From contig NC_085139.1 of assembly GCF_024139115.2 (NCBI RefSeq), positions 68,615,203 to 68,679,202 on the forward strand: a stretch of DNA of 64,000 bases. Direction: 5' to 3'. Below the pieces are notes generated by a model. The model was not told the origin of the DNA and did not search any database. It saw only the letters and a program-made list of their open reading frames with translations. This document shows, in pieces, positions 54,086 to 62,884 of the stretch. Position 1 is the first letter of the stretch, and each line of letters opens with the position of its first letter. Made by a program: the position numbers and the translations under genes. This DNA comes from Armigeres subalbatus. Lineage: Eukaryota; Arthropoda; Insecta; Diptera; Culicidae.

Positions 54086-55468
54086 TTAGGTTTCTACCAA
54101 CGACAATCCATCCAAAACACTTTCGACAAGCAAATGCTGCTGATCTTGCTCAATTCTCGTACCAGGGTTGACGAAGGAATAGAAATGTTCCGCACCTAGT
54201 AGCAAGTCAATTGTTCCAGATTTATTGAAGCTGGGATCGGCCAAGAATAAATCTTGTGGTATACGCCAATTCTGGGCCGAGAATGTGACGGCGGGGAGGT
54301 CAATAGTGACTCTTGGGAGAACCAAAAAATCCAAATCCATTGCAAAATCGTTCTTTCTGGATTTTATGACCGAGTGCACGCTGTGTCTTACATTGGAAGC
54401 TGATTCCCCCACACCATGAACAGGAATATTCACTGCTCGTCGTTTCAGCTTCAGTAGCTGACACAATCTCTCGCTCATTATGTTGGATTGAGAGCCGCTA
54501 TCTAACAGGGCGCGTGCAGGGTGAGTGGATCCATTTGAATCGACGACTAGCAGCACGACGGTGGAAAGTAGCACATTTGAGTTTGATAACGGTGATGGGT
54601 TGCTACTTTGAGAAGAGGAATTGGCGCATGTGTAGGTAGTCGTTGTGAATGGAGTATTGTTTTGACTCGATGGCGGTCTGGCTTGATGAGTAGCTTGATT
54701 GGCGGGGCGTTGGGCAGGTGGTTGAAAGGATGATTCATTGAAGCTGTTGACATTGTGCAGCATGGTATGATGTTTTCTTTGGCAGTGTCGACAGGAGTAT
54801 TTGGACTGACAGTTTCGAGCAAAGTGATCGTGGAGGAAACAATTCGCGCAAAGGCGATTAGTATCGATCAGTTTCATACGGTCTGCAACGTTCATTCTTT
54901 CAAATCGAGGGCATTTGACGAGAAAATGATACTGGCTACAGGCATAGCATTTAGGCTGTTGTTCTTCAGCGACAGTGTGGGAGGCAACTCTTGGGAAAAA
55001 CGGTCTGCGATTGGAGGGGAAATGGCTTACTGGCATTGGCGAATTGTGCGACTGGTGGTTGACGGACATCGACTCAAGAACTCGAATTCTACGTTGTAGA
55101 AAATCGACGAGGCGAACGTAATTTGGTTCATCGACGGTGGTAGCGAAATCTTCCCATGCCTTGAGGGTCCCATCGTCAAGGCGAATGCAAAGCAAGTGTT
55201 CGAGCATCGTGCTCCATTGGTCGACGGGCTCTCCAAGTTGACGAAGAATTTTGGTATGGCGTTGGAATTCATCAACCAGACTATGAAATGCTTCTGCAGA
55301 TTCTCTCATCATGCGGGGGCAATGTTTTTTAGAATAGTTAAGAATACAAATGTAAATAGGTCTACAATTATGATTGACGACAATAAATAAATAAAATCTA
55401 GTAGTGCTTGCAAATGACGTTTTTTGAGCAAGTAGTCGTTTGCGTAGCGCGAAGTCAATGCTTGCCAA
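54086..55468 (-). pseudogene. BEL/Pao element 1 gag C-terminus and protease (frameshifted at both ends)
   Basis: 460-residue frame. The gag segment (MMRESAEAFHSLVDEFQRHT, 53-150) is followed by three zinc-knuckle-like motifs: C174/C177/C186, C207/C210/C220 and C226/C229/H234/H238. A Ser/Asn/Pro-rich linker follows. The aspartic protease starts at about 310, with D323 in ALLDSGSQSNIMSERL. Residues 21-50 are hydrophobic and unlike gag: an insertion of about 65 bp at 55330-55400 appears to lie here. The frame ends just before the gag-pol junction because of an extra base near 54110-54116. Upstream gag lies in another frame (see 55505-56005). Confidence 0.85.
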
Positions 55469-55504
55469 GCAACGATATAGTTAGCAGTGCTAATTGCAAT
55501 TGAT

Positions 55505-56005
55505 TCAATTGACTGGGCTTCTTCTCTCTTCAAAGCAGCACGGAGATAATGAAACATCAACATTGGAGTGAATGAGGGCGACAAAGGTATCATGGAAAGC
55601 CAGCCATTGATTATAATCGCCATCGAACTCTGGCAACGAAATGGTGGGGAGCTTGATGCCAGCTAGTGCATTTGCAGCGGGGTTAGGGATTGCGCTTGGA
55701 TTTTGGGTATTATTGGCGGGTAATAGGGATCGTAGAGCAGCCTTTACTTTGAAGAAAATGGATTCGAACTTGGCACGGGTTTGGTTGTTCTGTTCCCTAC
55801 CTTCATCGGTGGTTTCACACTCCTCTAACTGCGTCTGTACTTCCTCCAGTCCCATCCACATGCTATCTAGGTTCTCGATTCGAAGTGGCAGTTGAGCTTG
55901 GTCTCGATTGGCTTGGTATTTCGATGCGAACTGCTCAGCTCTTCCTAGCGAGGTCATGAGGGCCGTCCGACGGTTGATTAACTGCTGCTTGCGTTCCTCG
56001 TCCAT
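55505..56005 (-). pseudogene. BEL/Pao element 1 gag N-terminus
   Basis: The start is set at MDEERKQQLINRRTALMTSL (ATG at 56003-56005); the open frame extends 20 codons further upstream but that part does not look like gag. The sequence continues with a helical region (LDSMWMGLEEVQTQLEECET) and the gag core IKLPTISLPEFDGDYNQWLA, FHDTFVALIHSN. A frameshift near 55555 ends it; the continuation (MFHYLRAALKREEAQSIESI) is in the overlapping frame 55309-55623. No PHD finger is present, so this is a different lineage from element 2. Confidence 0.85.
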
Positions 56006-56148
56006 GGCGCGAGATCCGGCGTGGGTTACGGCGTAACAAAATGGCGGTTCTAGACAAAAGAACACAGAAAAGACCCGGTAGAGCCGGACAAACGGAGTAG
56101 GGAGGTTGGAATACTACTAACCTCTTCAAGGCTAGGATAATGCCTTGT

Positions 56149-56160
56149 ATTTTATATAAT
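56149..56160 (-). promoter_or_regulatory. TATA-like box upstream of BEL gag
   Basis: On the minus strand ATTATATAAAAT lies about 145 bases upstream of the gag start. In a BEL element the promoter sits in the 5' LTR, so this may mark LTR sequence, but LTR ends were not found here. Confidence 0.3.
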
Positions 56161-56564
56161 GCACCTCCGGTAACGGGAACGTACGTATTGCTGGCCAACT
56201 CAGCAAGATGGATTACTGGATCTTTCGGGTAGGTTTCTCGACAATCGGTAGCACTCTCAATGGCGGGAAACGGACAATAGCACTTCTCTTCGGCAACGGA
56301 AATCCTCGATGGATGGACGGAGTCACTTGGAATGAAAATCAGAAACAAATCTCAAAGTACTCGCGGATAATCCTGCGCGCAATGGAATCACACGTACCGT
56401 GTGCCTTATTAGAACAGGCCTTGTATTTTTCAAAATCAGGAACAACGGGAACAATTTTGCACTCTGGAATCTTCTTGGGAGGAATGGCGGTTTGTTGCCC
56501 GAAAACGATGGCGGAAATTCAATAGCGACGTCTTCTCACTATGCACAATGGGGAAATCCGATTC

Positions 56565-58185
56565 CAAAGGTGGAAAAAATTGATAACTTTCTTCACGAAC
56601 AACTTACAGAAGAGATCAAGAGCTTATTCGAAAGAGAATTTTGCAAAGAATTCAGTGAGTGCTGTTTCATGGACGTGGAACGCCTCTGTATGTATTTATC
56701 GAGCTCGTTTTGCCCTAATGCTCCATATATTGCAAGTTTCCAAACTATTTGTCATTTTATCTTTAAGACATTGTTCTAAAATTGTGTTTATCTCTTCACT
56801 GTGGATCCAAAGAAGGGCACTAATTATATTTTGTTGGTAAAAGTTGGAAATTTAAGGGATTTTGGGGTCAAATAAGCATCAATGTGCATTTTATGTGCAA
56901 TTTTCATGTATTCTGTAAAAAATAGTAATATTTACAGATATGTGTTGATATTATTGTCTCAAAGTATTGAACAGATATTGACAAATGTTTGTCGAACAAA
57001 AATAATGAAATAAATCGTTTCACTAATGTTTTATTTGGTTATTTATTGAGTAAAACACGATTTTTAAAAACTTTTGAATAGCACCGATGCCAAACATTTC
57101 CAAACCATACCCGATAGCACAACTAGACAAGAATAGTCATATGTTATGAGTCTTGATGTGATCATAAATAGGAGGTGATGGGAGATACTCTTTTTTCTTG
57201 CCTTTTTGCCCAAATTCCCCTATGAACCAATATAGCTCAATGATTCTGAGCAAGGAAATGATGTAGTTATGTTAATTTAATTGAAATTTTACAATGATAT
57301 AATGAAAATAACAAATAATCATATAATTCATTTAAAATATTGAATTTTAGGGGATTTAGGGGTCATAAAGCTCATTTAATGTAATTTTTTTTATACAAAA
57401 TAGGATAATTTTTCTCACGAACGACTCACAGATAAGGTTAAGGGCTTATTCGAAAGCGAATTTTCCAAGAAATTCAGTGAGTGATGTTTTATAGAAATGA
57501 GACACTTCTGTATGTAGTTATCGAGCTGGTTTTGCCCCAATGTCCCAAACATCACAGTTTCTCATATTTTTCGTGCTTTTATCTCCCAAGTATTGTACTA
57601 AAGATGTGTTCTCCTCTTCATTATAGATCCATAGAAAAGCACTATACATGTTTTGTTGGTAAAAATTGAAAACTTGAAGGTTTTTGGGGTCAAATAAGTA
57701 TTAAATTGTACTTTACGTGAATTTTTCATGTATTCTGTAAAAATTAATAAAAATATTGTTATTCTCCCAAAATGTTCTACAAACATTGATAAATGTTTGC
57801 GAAACAATTACTAATGAAGTAAATCATTTCGCAAGTGTTTTGTGATTTATTTGGTAAAACCCGATTTTTGAATGCTTCTGAAAATTGCCGATGCCAATCA
57901 TTCCCAAACCATACCCGTTTGCACAACTAGATAAGAGTAAATATATTAGTCGATGTGATAATAGATCGGAATAAATAGGAAATATTCTTTTCTCATAACG
58001 TTTCACCCAAATTCCCCTTATGAAATAATATAGCTCAATAATTCTGGGTTAAGAAATGATGGAGTAACATTGATTCAATTATAATTTGTCAATGATACTA
58101 TAAAAATAACAAATATTCGTAGATTGCATTGAAAAAAAATCCAAGGGTTCAGGGCTCAGAAACTTTTTTTTTAAATACATAATTA
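56565..58185. repeat. Tandem duplication, two units of ~810 bp
   Basis: Unit 1 (from GATAACTTTCTTCACGAAC, about 56580) and unit 2 (from GATAATTTTTCTCACGAACG, about 57403) align along their length. Shared blocks are GAGCTTATTCGAAAG, AAATTCAGTGAGTG, TTTTGGGGTCAAATAAG, TTTTCATGTATTCTGTAAAA and CCAAACCATACCCG; the last is at 57103 and 57908. AT-rich, diverged by roughly 15-20% by eye. The open frame 56399-56779 in unit 1 is broken in unit 2, and I do not recognise it. Confidence 0.8.
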
Positions 58186-58187
58186 AC

Positions 58188-58420
58188 CCTTATGCGGCCG
58201 ACGGGGTACCCGTGTTCCTTTTTCAAATTCAAGTGGTGATATTTCAATGAATTTTTATAGCTGAAAGCTGAAACTCGGTGACATCTAAGAACTCCATAAA
58301 ATGTAGCATCTGTGAGAAAATCACGTTGATACAGTGAGGAGGGACGTGGGGAGGGGCATCTGATTTTTTTTACCACGTGGATGGCCGACAGGGTACCCGT
58401 GTTCCACTAAATTGATATTT
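58188..58420 (+). repeat. ~190-bp spaced direct repeat (GGCCGAC.GGGTACCCGTGTTCC)
   Basis: GGCCGACGGGGTACCCGTGT at 58195 recurs as GGCCGACAGGGTACCCGTGT at 58384. Each contains the palindrome GGGTACCC. It separates the 810-bp duplication from the satellite block. Confidence 0.6.
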
Positions 58421-58494
58421 TCATAACTTTACCAATTTTTAACCGATTTAGATAATTTTGACAGTTTTGGAAACAGAAACTCATATACTTTTTG

Positions 58495-58810
58495 CCCATT
58501 GTCAAGGTTTACAGCTTTTGTCCATGGTTATACAAGAAATCTTTGAAGTAAGGCTTAAGAGTCTACACACGTAACCGAAGGACTATCAACCAGTTTCAAA
58601 TATATTCCATGCTCATTGCGCTTCTTAGAATAGTCGGTGTTCACAGTATATATTCTGGGTCTCCAAAAACCTCTGGAGTAAGGCCTAAGTCATCCAAAAA
58701 ATCCCTGGAATAAGATCTTATGGGCTGCTAACGTAACCGAATGTCTATCGTGTAAATTCAAAAACGGTACATGCTCTTTATGGTGCTTAGCATATAATGC
58801 TTTCACAGTA
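58495..58810 (-). repeat. Satellite B, inverted copies (about 3 units)
   Basis: Blocks such as CTCTGGAGTAAGGCCTAAG, CATCCAAAAAATCCCTGGAA and CTAACGTAACCGAA are the reverse complement of the satellite B unit at 62885-64000 (CTTAAGGCC.T.ACTCCAGGG, TTTCTTGGATGAC, TTGGTTACGCG). Units are diverged. Confidence 0.7.
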
Positions 58811-58824
58811 TAAGTTCCAGATCA

Positions 58825-61020
58825 TTTGCATTCCAAGTAGTTCTTGTTGCTGTCATTGATTCCAGGTGGTCTACGAACTCCATGCAGTCAAGGTCTTCGG
58901 ATCAATCTCCGTAATGGAGGCAGTTAACGAAGAATAAACAAGTTGCGTGACCCCTTCTTGGTATATGTTTGTATTCTAAGTAGTTCTTGTTGTTATCGTG
59001 GGCTCCAGGTAGTCTACGAACTCCATAGAGTCAAGATCTGTGGATCAACCTCAGTAACGGAGGCAGTTATTGAAGAATAATCAAGTTGTGTGACCCCTTC
59101 TTGGTATTTGTTTGTATTCCAAGTAATTCTTGTTGTTGTCATTGGTTTCAGGTAGTCTACAAACTCCATAAATTCAAGGTCTGTGGATCAACCTCCGTAA
59201 TGGAGGCAGTTAATGAAGAATAAATAAGTTGTGTGACCCCTTTTTGATATATTTATCTGTTTTTAATGTAGTTCTTGTTGTTGTCGTGAGTTCCAGGTAG
59301 TCTACGAACTCCATACAGTCAAGGTCTTCGGATCAATCTCCGTGATGGAGGCAGTTATCGGAGAATAAACAAGTTGCATGACCCCTTCTTGGTATTTGTT
59401 TGTATTCCAAGTAATTCTTGTTGTTGTCATTGGTTTCAGGTAGTCTACAAACTCCATAAATTCAAGGTCTGTGGATCAACCTCCGTAATGGAGGCAGTTA
59501 ATGAAGAATAAATAAGTTGTGTGACCCCTTCTTGATATATTTATCTGTTTTTAATGTAGTTCTTGTTGTTGTCGTGAGTTCCAGGTAGTCTACGAACTCC
59601 ATACAGTCAAGGTCTTCGGATCAATCTCCGTGATGGAGGCAGTTATCGGAGAATAAACAAGTTGCATGACCCCTTCTTGGTATATGTTTGTATTCCAAGA
59701 AGTTCCTGTTGTTGTCGTGAGTTCCAGGTAGTCTACGAACTCCACACAGTCAAGGTCTTCGAATCGATCTCCGTAATGGAGGCAGTTAACGAAGAATAAA
59801 CAAGTTGTGTGACCCCTTCTTGGCATATGTTTGTATTCCAAGTAGTTCTGGTTGTTGTCGTGGGCTCTAGGTAGTCTACGAACTGCATAGATTCAAGGTC
59901 AATGGATCAACCTCCGTAATGGAGGCAGTTATCGAAGAATAAACATGTTGCGTGACCCCTTCTTGGTATATGTGTGTATTCCAAGTAGTTCTTGTTGTTG
60001 TCGAGGACTTCAGATAGCCTACGAACTCCATAGAGTCAAGGTCTGGGGATCAACCTCGGTAACGGAGGCAGCGTTTGAAGAATAAACAAGTTTTGTGACC
60101 CTTTCTTGGTATATGTTTGTATTCCAAGTAGTTCTTGTTGTTGTCGTGGGATCCATGTAGTCTACGATTTGCATAGATTCAAGGTCGGTGGATCAACCTC
60201 CGTAATGGAGGCAGTTATTGAAGAATAAACATGTTGCGTGACCCCTTTTTGGTATATGTTTGTATTTCATGTAGTTCTTGTTGTTGTCGTGAGTTCCAGG
60301 TAGTCTACGAACTCCATACAGTCAAGATCTTCGGATCTATCTCCGTAATGGAGGCAGTTATCGAAGAATAAACATGTTGCGTGACCCCTTCTTGGTATAT
60401 GTGTATTCCAAGTAGTTCTTGTTGTTGTCGAGGACTCCAGGTAGTCTACGAACTCCATAGAGTCAAGGTATGGGGTTCAACCTTGGTAACGGAGGCAGTT
60501 ATTGAAGAATAAACAAGTTGTGTGACGCCTTCATGATATTTGTTTGTTTTCTAAGTAGTTCTTGTTGTCATTGGTTCCAGGTAGTCTACGAACTCCATAG
60601 AGTCAAGGTCTGTGGATCAATCTTCGTAATTGAGGGAGTTAGTGAAGAATAAACAAGTTTTGTGACCCCTTCTTGGTATATGTTTGTATTCCAAGTAGTT
60701 CTTGTTGTCGTAAGCTCCAGGTAGTCTACGAACTCCATAGATTCAAGGTCTGTGGATCAACCTCCGTAATGGAGGCAGTTATTGAATATTAGACAAATTG
60801 TGTGACCCCTTCTTGGTATATATTTGTATTCCATGTAGTTTTTGTTGTTGTCGTGAGTTCCAGGTAGTCTACGAACTCCATGCAGTCAAGATCTTCGGAT
60901 CAATTGTTTGTATTCCAAGTAGTTTTTGTTGTTGTCGTGGGCTCCAGGTAGTCTACGAACTCCATAGAGCCAAGGCCGGTGGATCAACCTCCGTAACGGA
61001 TGCAGTTATTGAAGAACAAC
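58825..61020 (+). repeat. Satellite A, ~144-bp unit, main array (about 15 units)
   Basis: The unit contains CCAAGTAGTTCTTGTTGTTG, CAGGTAGTCTACGAACTCCA, GTCAAGGTCTGTGGATCAAC, CTCCGTAATGGAGGCAGTTA and GAAGAATAAACAAGTTGTGT followed by GACCCCTTCTTGGTAT. GGAGGCAGTTA recurs at about 58917, 59059, 59203, 59347, 59491, 59636, 59780, 59924, 60068, 60211, 60353, 60495, 60635 and 60773, a spacing of 138-145. Alternate units (for example 59203 and 59491; 59347 and 59636) are more alike than neighbours, a sign of a ~288-bp higher-order period. 144 bp equals 48 codons, so the minus strand shows repeated open frames (for example 59590-59841). Confidence 0.95.
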
Positions 61021-61505
61021 TGGGAGGGACGGAAGGTAGCGGTTTTCCTCCAATACCTTTTCCGAACTTAATCTATCACATGTTGTGCATATGCATAATC
61101 GAGTTTCAGACATAGTCATTAATTTCCACTCCGGGTGGCTCAATACTCTGAACATAGGCAATTAACTTTGAATGTACTGAACTCGAAAGGCGATCTCTCT
61201 TTGCTTATGTGGTTGGGTTGGGATCTGACGACCAACTGGCACAATCTCACACAACCCTACTTCATCGAGCGCCGTTCGTGATGAAGCAAGTGTGTAGGAG
61301 CCAGATAATACTAAATACTCATCTTACGTGGTTGGCATTGTACAAGAACATATATGAGAGAGTTAGTTCTGAGAATGTATTGCGAGAGTTCGCCTACATG
61401 CCCGGTGCTGTGAATTTGATTTCATCAGTACGCGCCAAGCTGCAGAGGACGACGGAGGTCCTTCGTAGCTTAGTAGGGAAAACACCTCTCTAGCGCACTG
61501 GTTTC
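61021..61505 (+). other. 485-bp insertion in satellite A with a 94-codon open frame
   Basis: Non-satellite DNA splits the array between GAAGAACAACTGGGAGGG and GCCACCGAAG. The frame 61209-61493 (starting MVGLGSDDQLAQSHTTLLHR, ending LQRTTEVLRSLVGKTPL) is not recognised. It could be a fragment of a retrotransposon ORF; no motif supports a function. A tRNA-like segment overlaps its 3' end. Confidence 0.5.
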
Positions 61506-61528
61506 GTGGGCTCAAACGCCACCGAAGT
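61459..61528 (+). mobile_element. tRNA-like segment (SINE head or tRNA pseudogene)
   Basis: TCCTTCGTAGCTTAGTAGG contains an A box fully matching the TRGCNNAGYNGG consensus. CGTGGGCTCAAACGCCACC is a T-arm/B-box-like hairpin with several changes from GGTTCGANTCC. CCTTCG and CGAAG can pair as a short acceptor stem. No SINE body follows, because satellite A resumes at about 61530. Confidence 0.45.
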
Positions 61529-61790
61529 TCTGTAGATCAATCTCCGTAATGGAGGCAGTTATCGAAGAATAAACCAGTTTTGTGACCCCATCTTGGTATA
61601 TGTTTGTATTCCAAGTAGTTCTTGTTGTTGTCGTGAGCTCCAGGTAGTCTATGAAATAGAGCCAAGGTCGATAGATCAACCTCCTTTATGGAGGCAGTTA
61701 TTTGAAAATAAACAAGTTGTGAGACCCCTTCTAACAAACATACATGTATTTTAAGTAGTTGTTTTCATTGTCGTGGGCTCCGTAATGAAG
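61506..61790 (+). repeat. Satellite A, array resumed after insertion (2-3 units)
   Basis: GGAGGCAGTTA recurs at about 61552 and 61694 with the usual unit sequence; homology fades after 61790. Further decayed pieces (CCAGGTAGTATACAAACTTC and similar) lie at 62400-62630. Confidence 0.85.
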
Positions 61791-62117
61791 GCAAGGCAAA
61801 ATACGTGAATGGAATCCGTATTTTTTTGTCGAAGATTATATGTCGAACTTATTAACAGGTACTCATAAATGATTCATAATAAGCTACAGGCAGTGAAAGT
61901 TATTTCATGAAAATCTCTATTGTTTGCGGTAGTGATGAACTTTGTATCTTACTTAAAAATCACTCAAATAAAGAAATAAATAAAAAAAAAATATTGTTTG
62001 CGGCAAATTGGGTCGAAAACGTAATAAAATCGGGTTAGGCAAAATCAGGGGTAGACAAAATCTGGGAGCGACAAAATCGGGTCAACCTCATCTGAGTGAA
62101 TGTACGCATTCCTAGTA
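61791..62117. other. Non-satellite spacer
   Basis: AT-rich spacer with AAAATCGGGT(C/T) motifs near 62020-62090. No gene or element recognised. Confidence 0.35.
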
Positions 62118-62384
62118 CAGTAGCCGTTCGATAACTGCAAAATATTTACTTTTCAGTTATCAAATGCCGTTCGATAACTGCAACGCACTCTAGACGTCAA
62201 ACGGTTGTCAATCGACGTCAGATGTAATAAAAGTGCATCTAAATGTGCAGCGCAATGCAGCTGTCATTGAGTCTGACATCGGTTTGAAGTTTAGCGGTCC
62301 GATAACTGTAAAACTGTTGAAACTATCGAATTGCAGTTAAAAAGCATTGCAGTTAAATGGCTTGCAGTTATCGAACGTCTGCTG
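62118..62384. mobile_element. 267-bp MITE, TA flanks (pogo/Tigger-like ends)
   Basis: The ends CAGTAGCCGTTCGATAACTG and, on the minus strand, CAGCAGACGTTCGATAACTG are inverted repeats and continue as CAA; TA flanks both sides (62116-62117, 62385-62386). A second inner GCCGTTCGATAACTGCAA occurs at 62168. CAGT-type ends with a TA duplication fit pogo/Tigger-type Tc1/mariner elements. No coding capacity. Confidence 0.85.
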
Positions 62385-62399
62385 TAGTTTTTGTTTTTG

Positions 62400-62884
62400 C
62401 CATGGTACTAGGTAGTCTATGAACTCCATATAGGAATGATCTGCAGATCAACCCACGAATGGAAGGTTATTGGTATATGTTTGCATTTCAAGTACTTCAA
62501 GTTGTTGTCATTAGCTCTGGGTAGTTATTGAAGAATAAACAAGATGTGAAACCTCATCTTGATATATTAGCATTCCAAGTAATTATTTTTGTCGTGTTGT
62601 TGTTGGTTCCAGGTAGTATACAAACTTCATTATATCACTAGTATGAAGTTGTCTATTCTTTGGAAATGCAAATTGTAAATAAATTGGAACGATGCAACTT
62701 CACGCCGAGAACGTGGAGAAAAAACGGACTAATATCGCAAAGATCATGTACCATATTAAAATTAGATTAAGGACACTCCTCACGGTATCCAAGTTTCAAA
62801 GTGCTCGCGTTTTCGGGGGCACACCAATCGATACGGAGGCGGCGCAAGGAGTGACTTTAAAGAACCTCCAGATATTCGTGTAAG
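62400..62884 (+). repeat. Decayed satellite A units and spacer
   Basis: 62400-62640 holds two strongly diverged satellite A units (GGTAGTCTATGAACTCCATA, then GTTATTGAAGAATAAACAAG). 62640-62884 has no recognised repeat; the short frame at 62692-62883 has no signature. Confidence 0.5.

Noticed and set aside
55641..55895. Plus-strand frames within the BEL element
   Set aside because: Antisense shadows of gag and pol (also 51016-51606 and 54755-55099).
56066..56700. 5' LTR of BEL element 1
   Set aside because: A TATA-like box is present, but no segment matches the putative 3' LTR at 50093-50573, and no TGTT...AACA borders were found.
56208..56779. Overlapping frames upstream of BEL gag as a separate gene
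   Set aside because: Frames are short, overlap each other, and part of the sequence belongs to the 810-bp tandem duplication, where the second unit has lost the frame.
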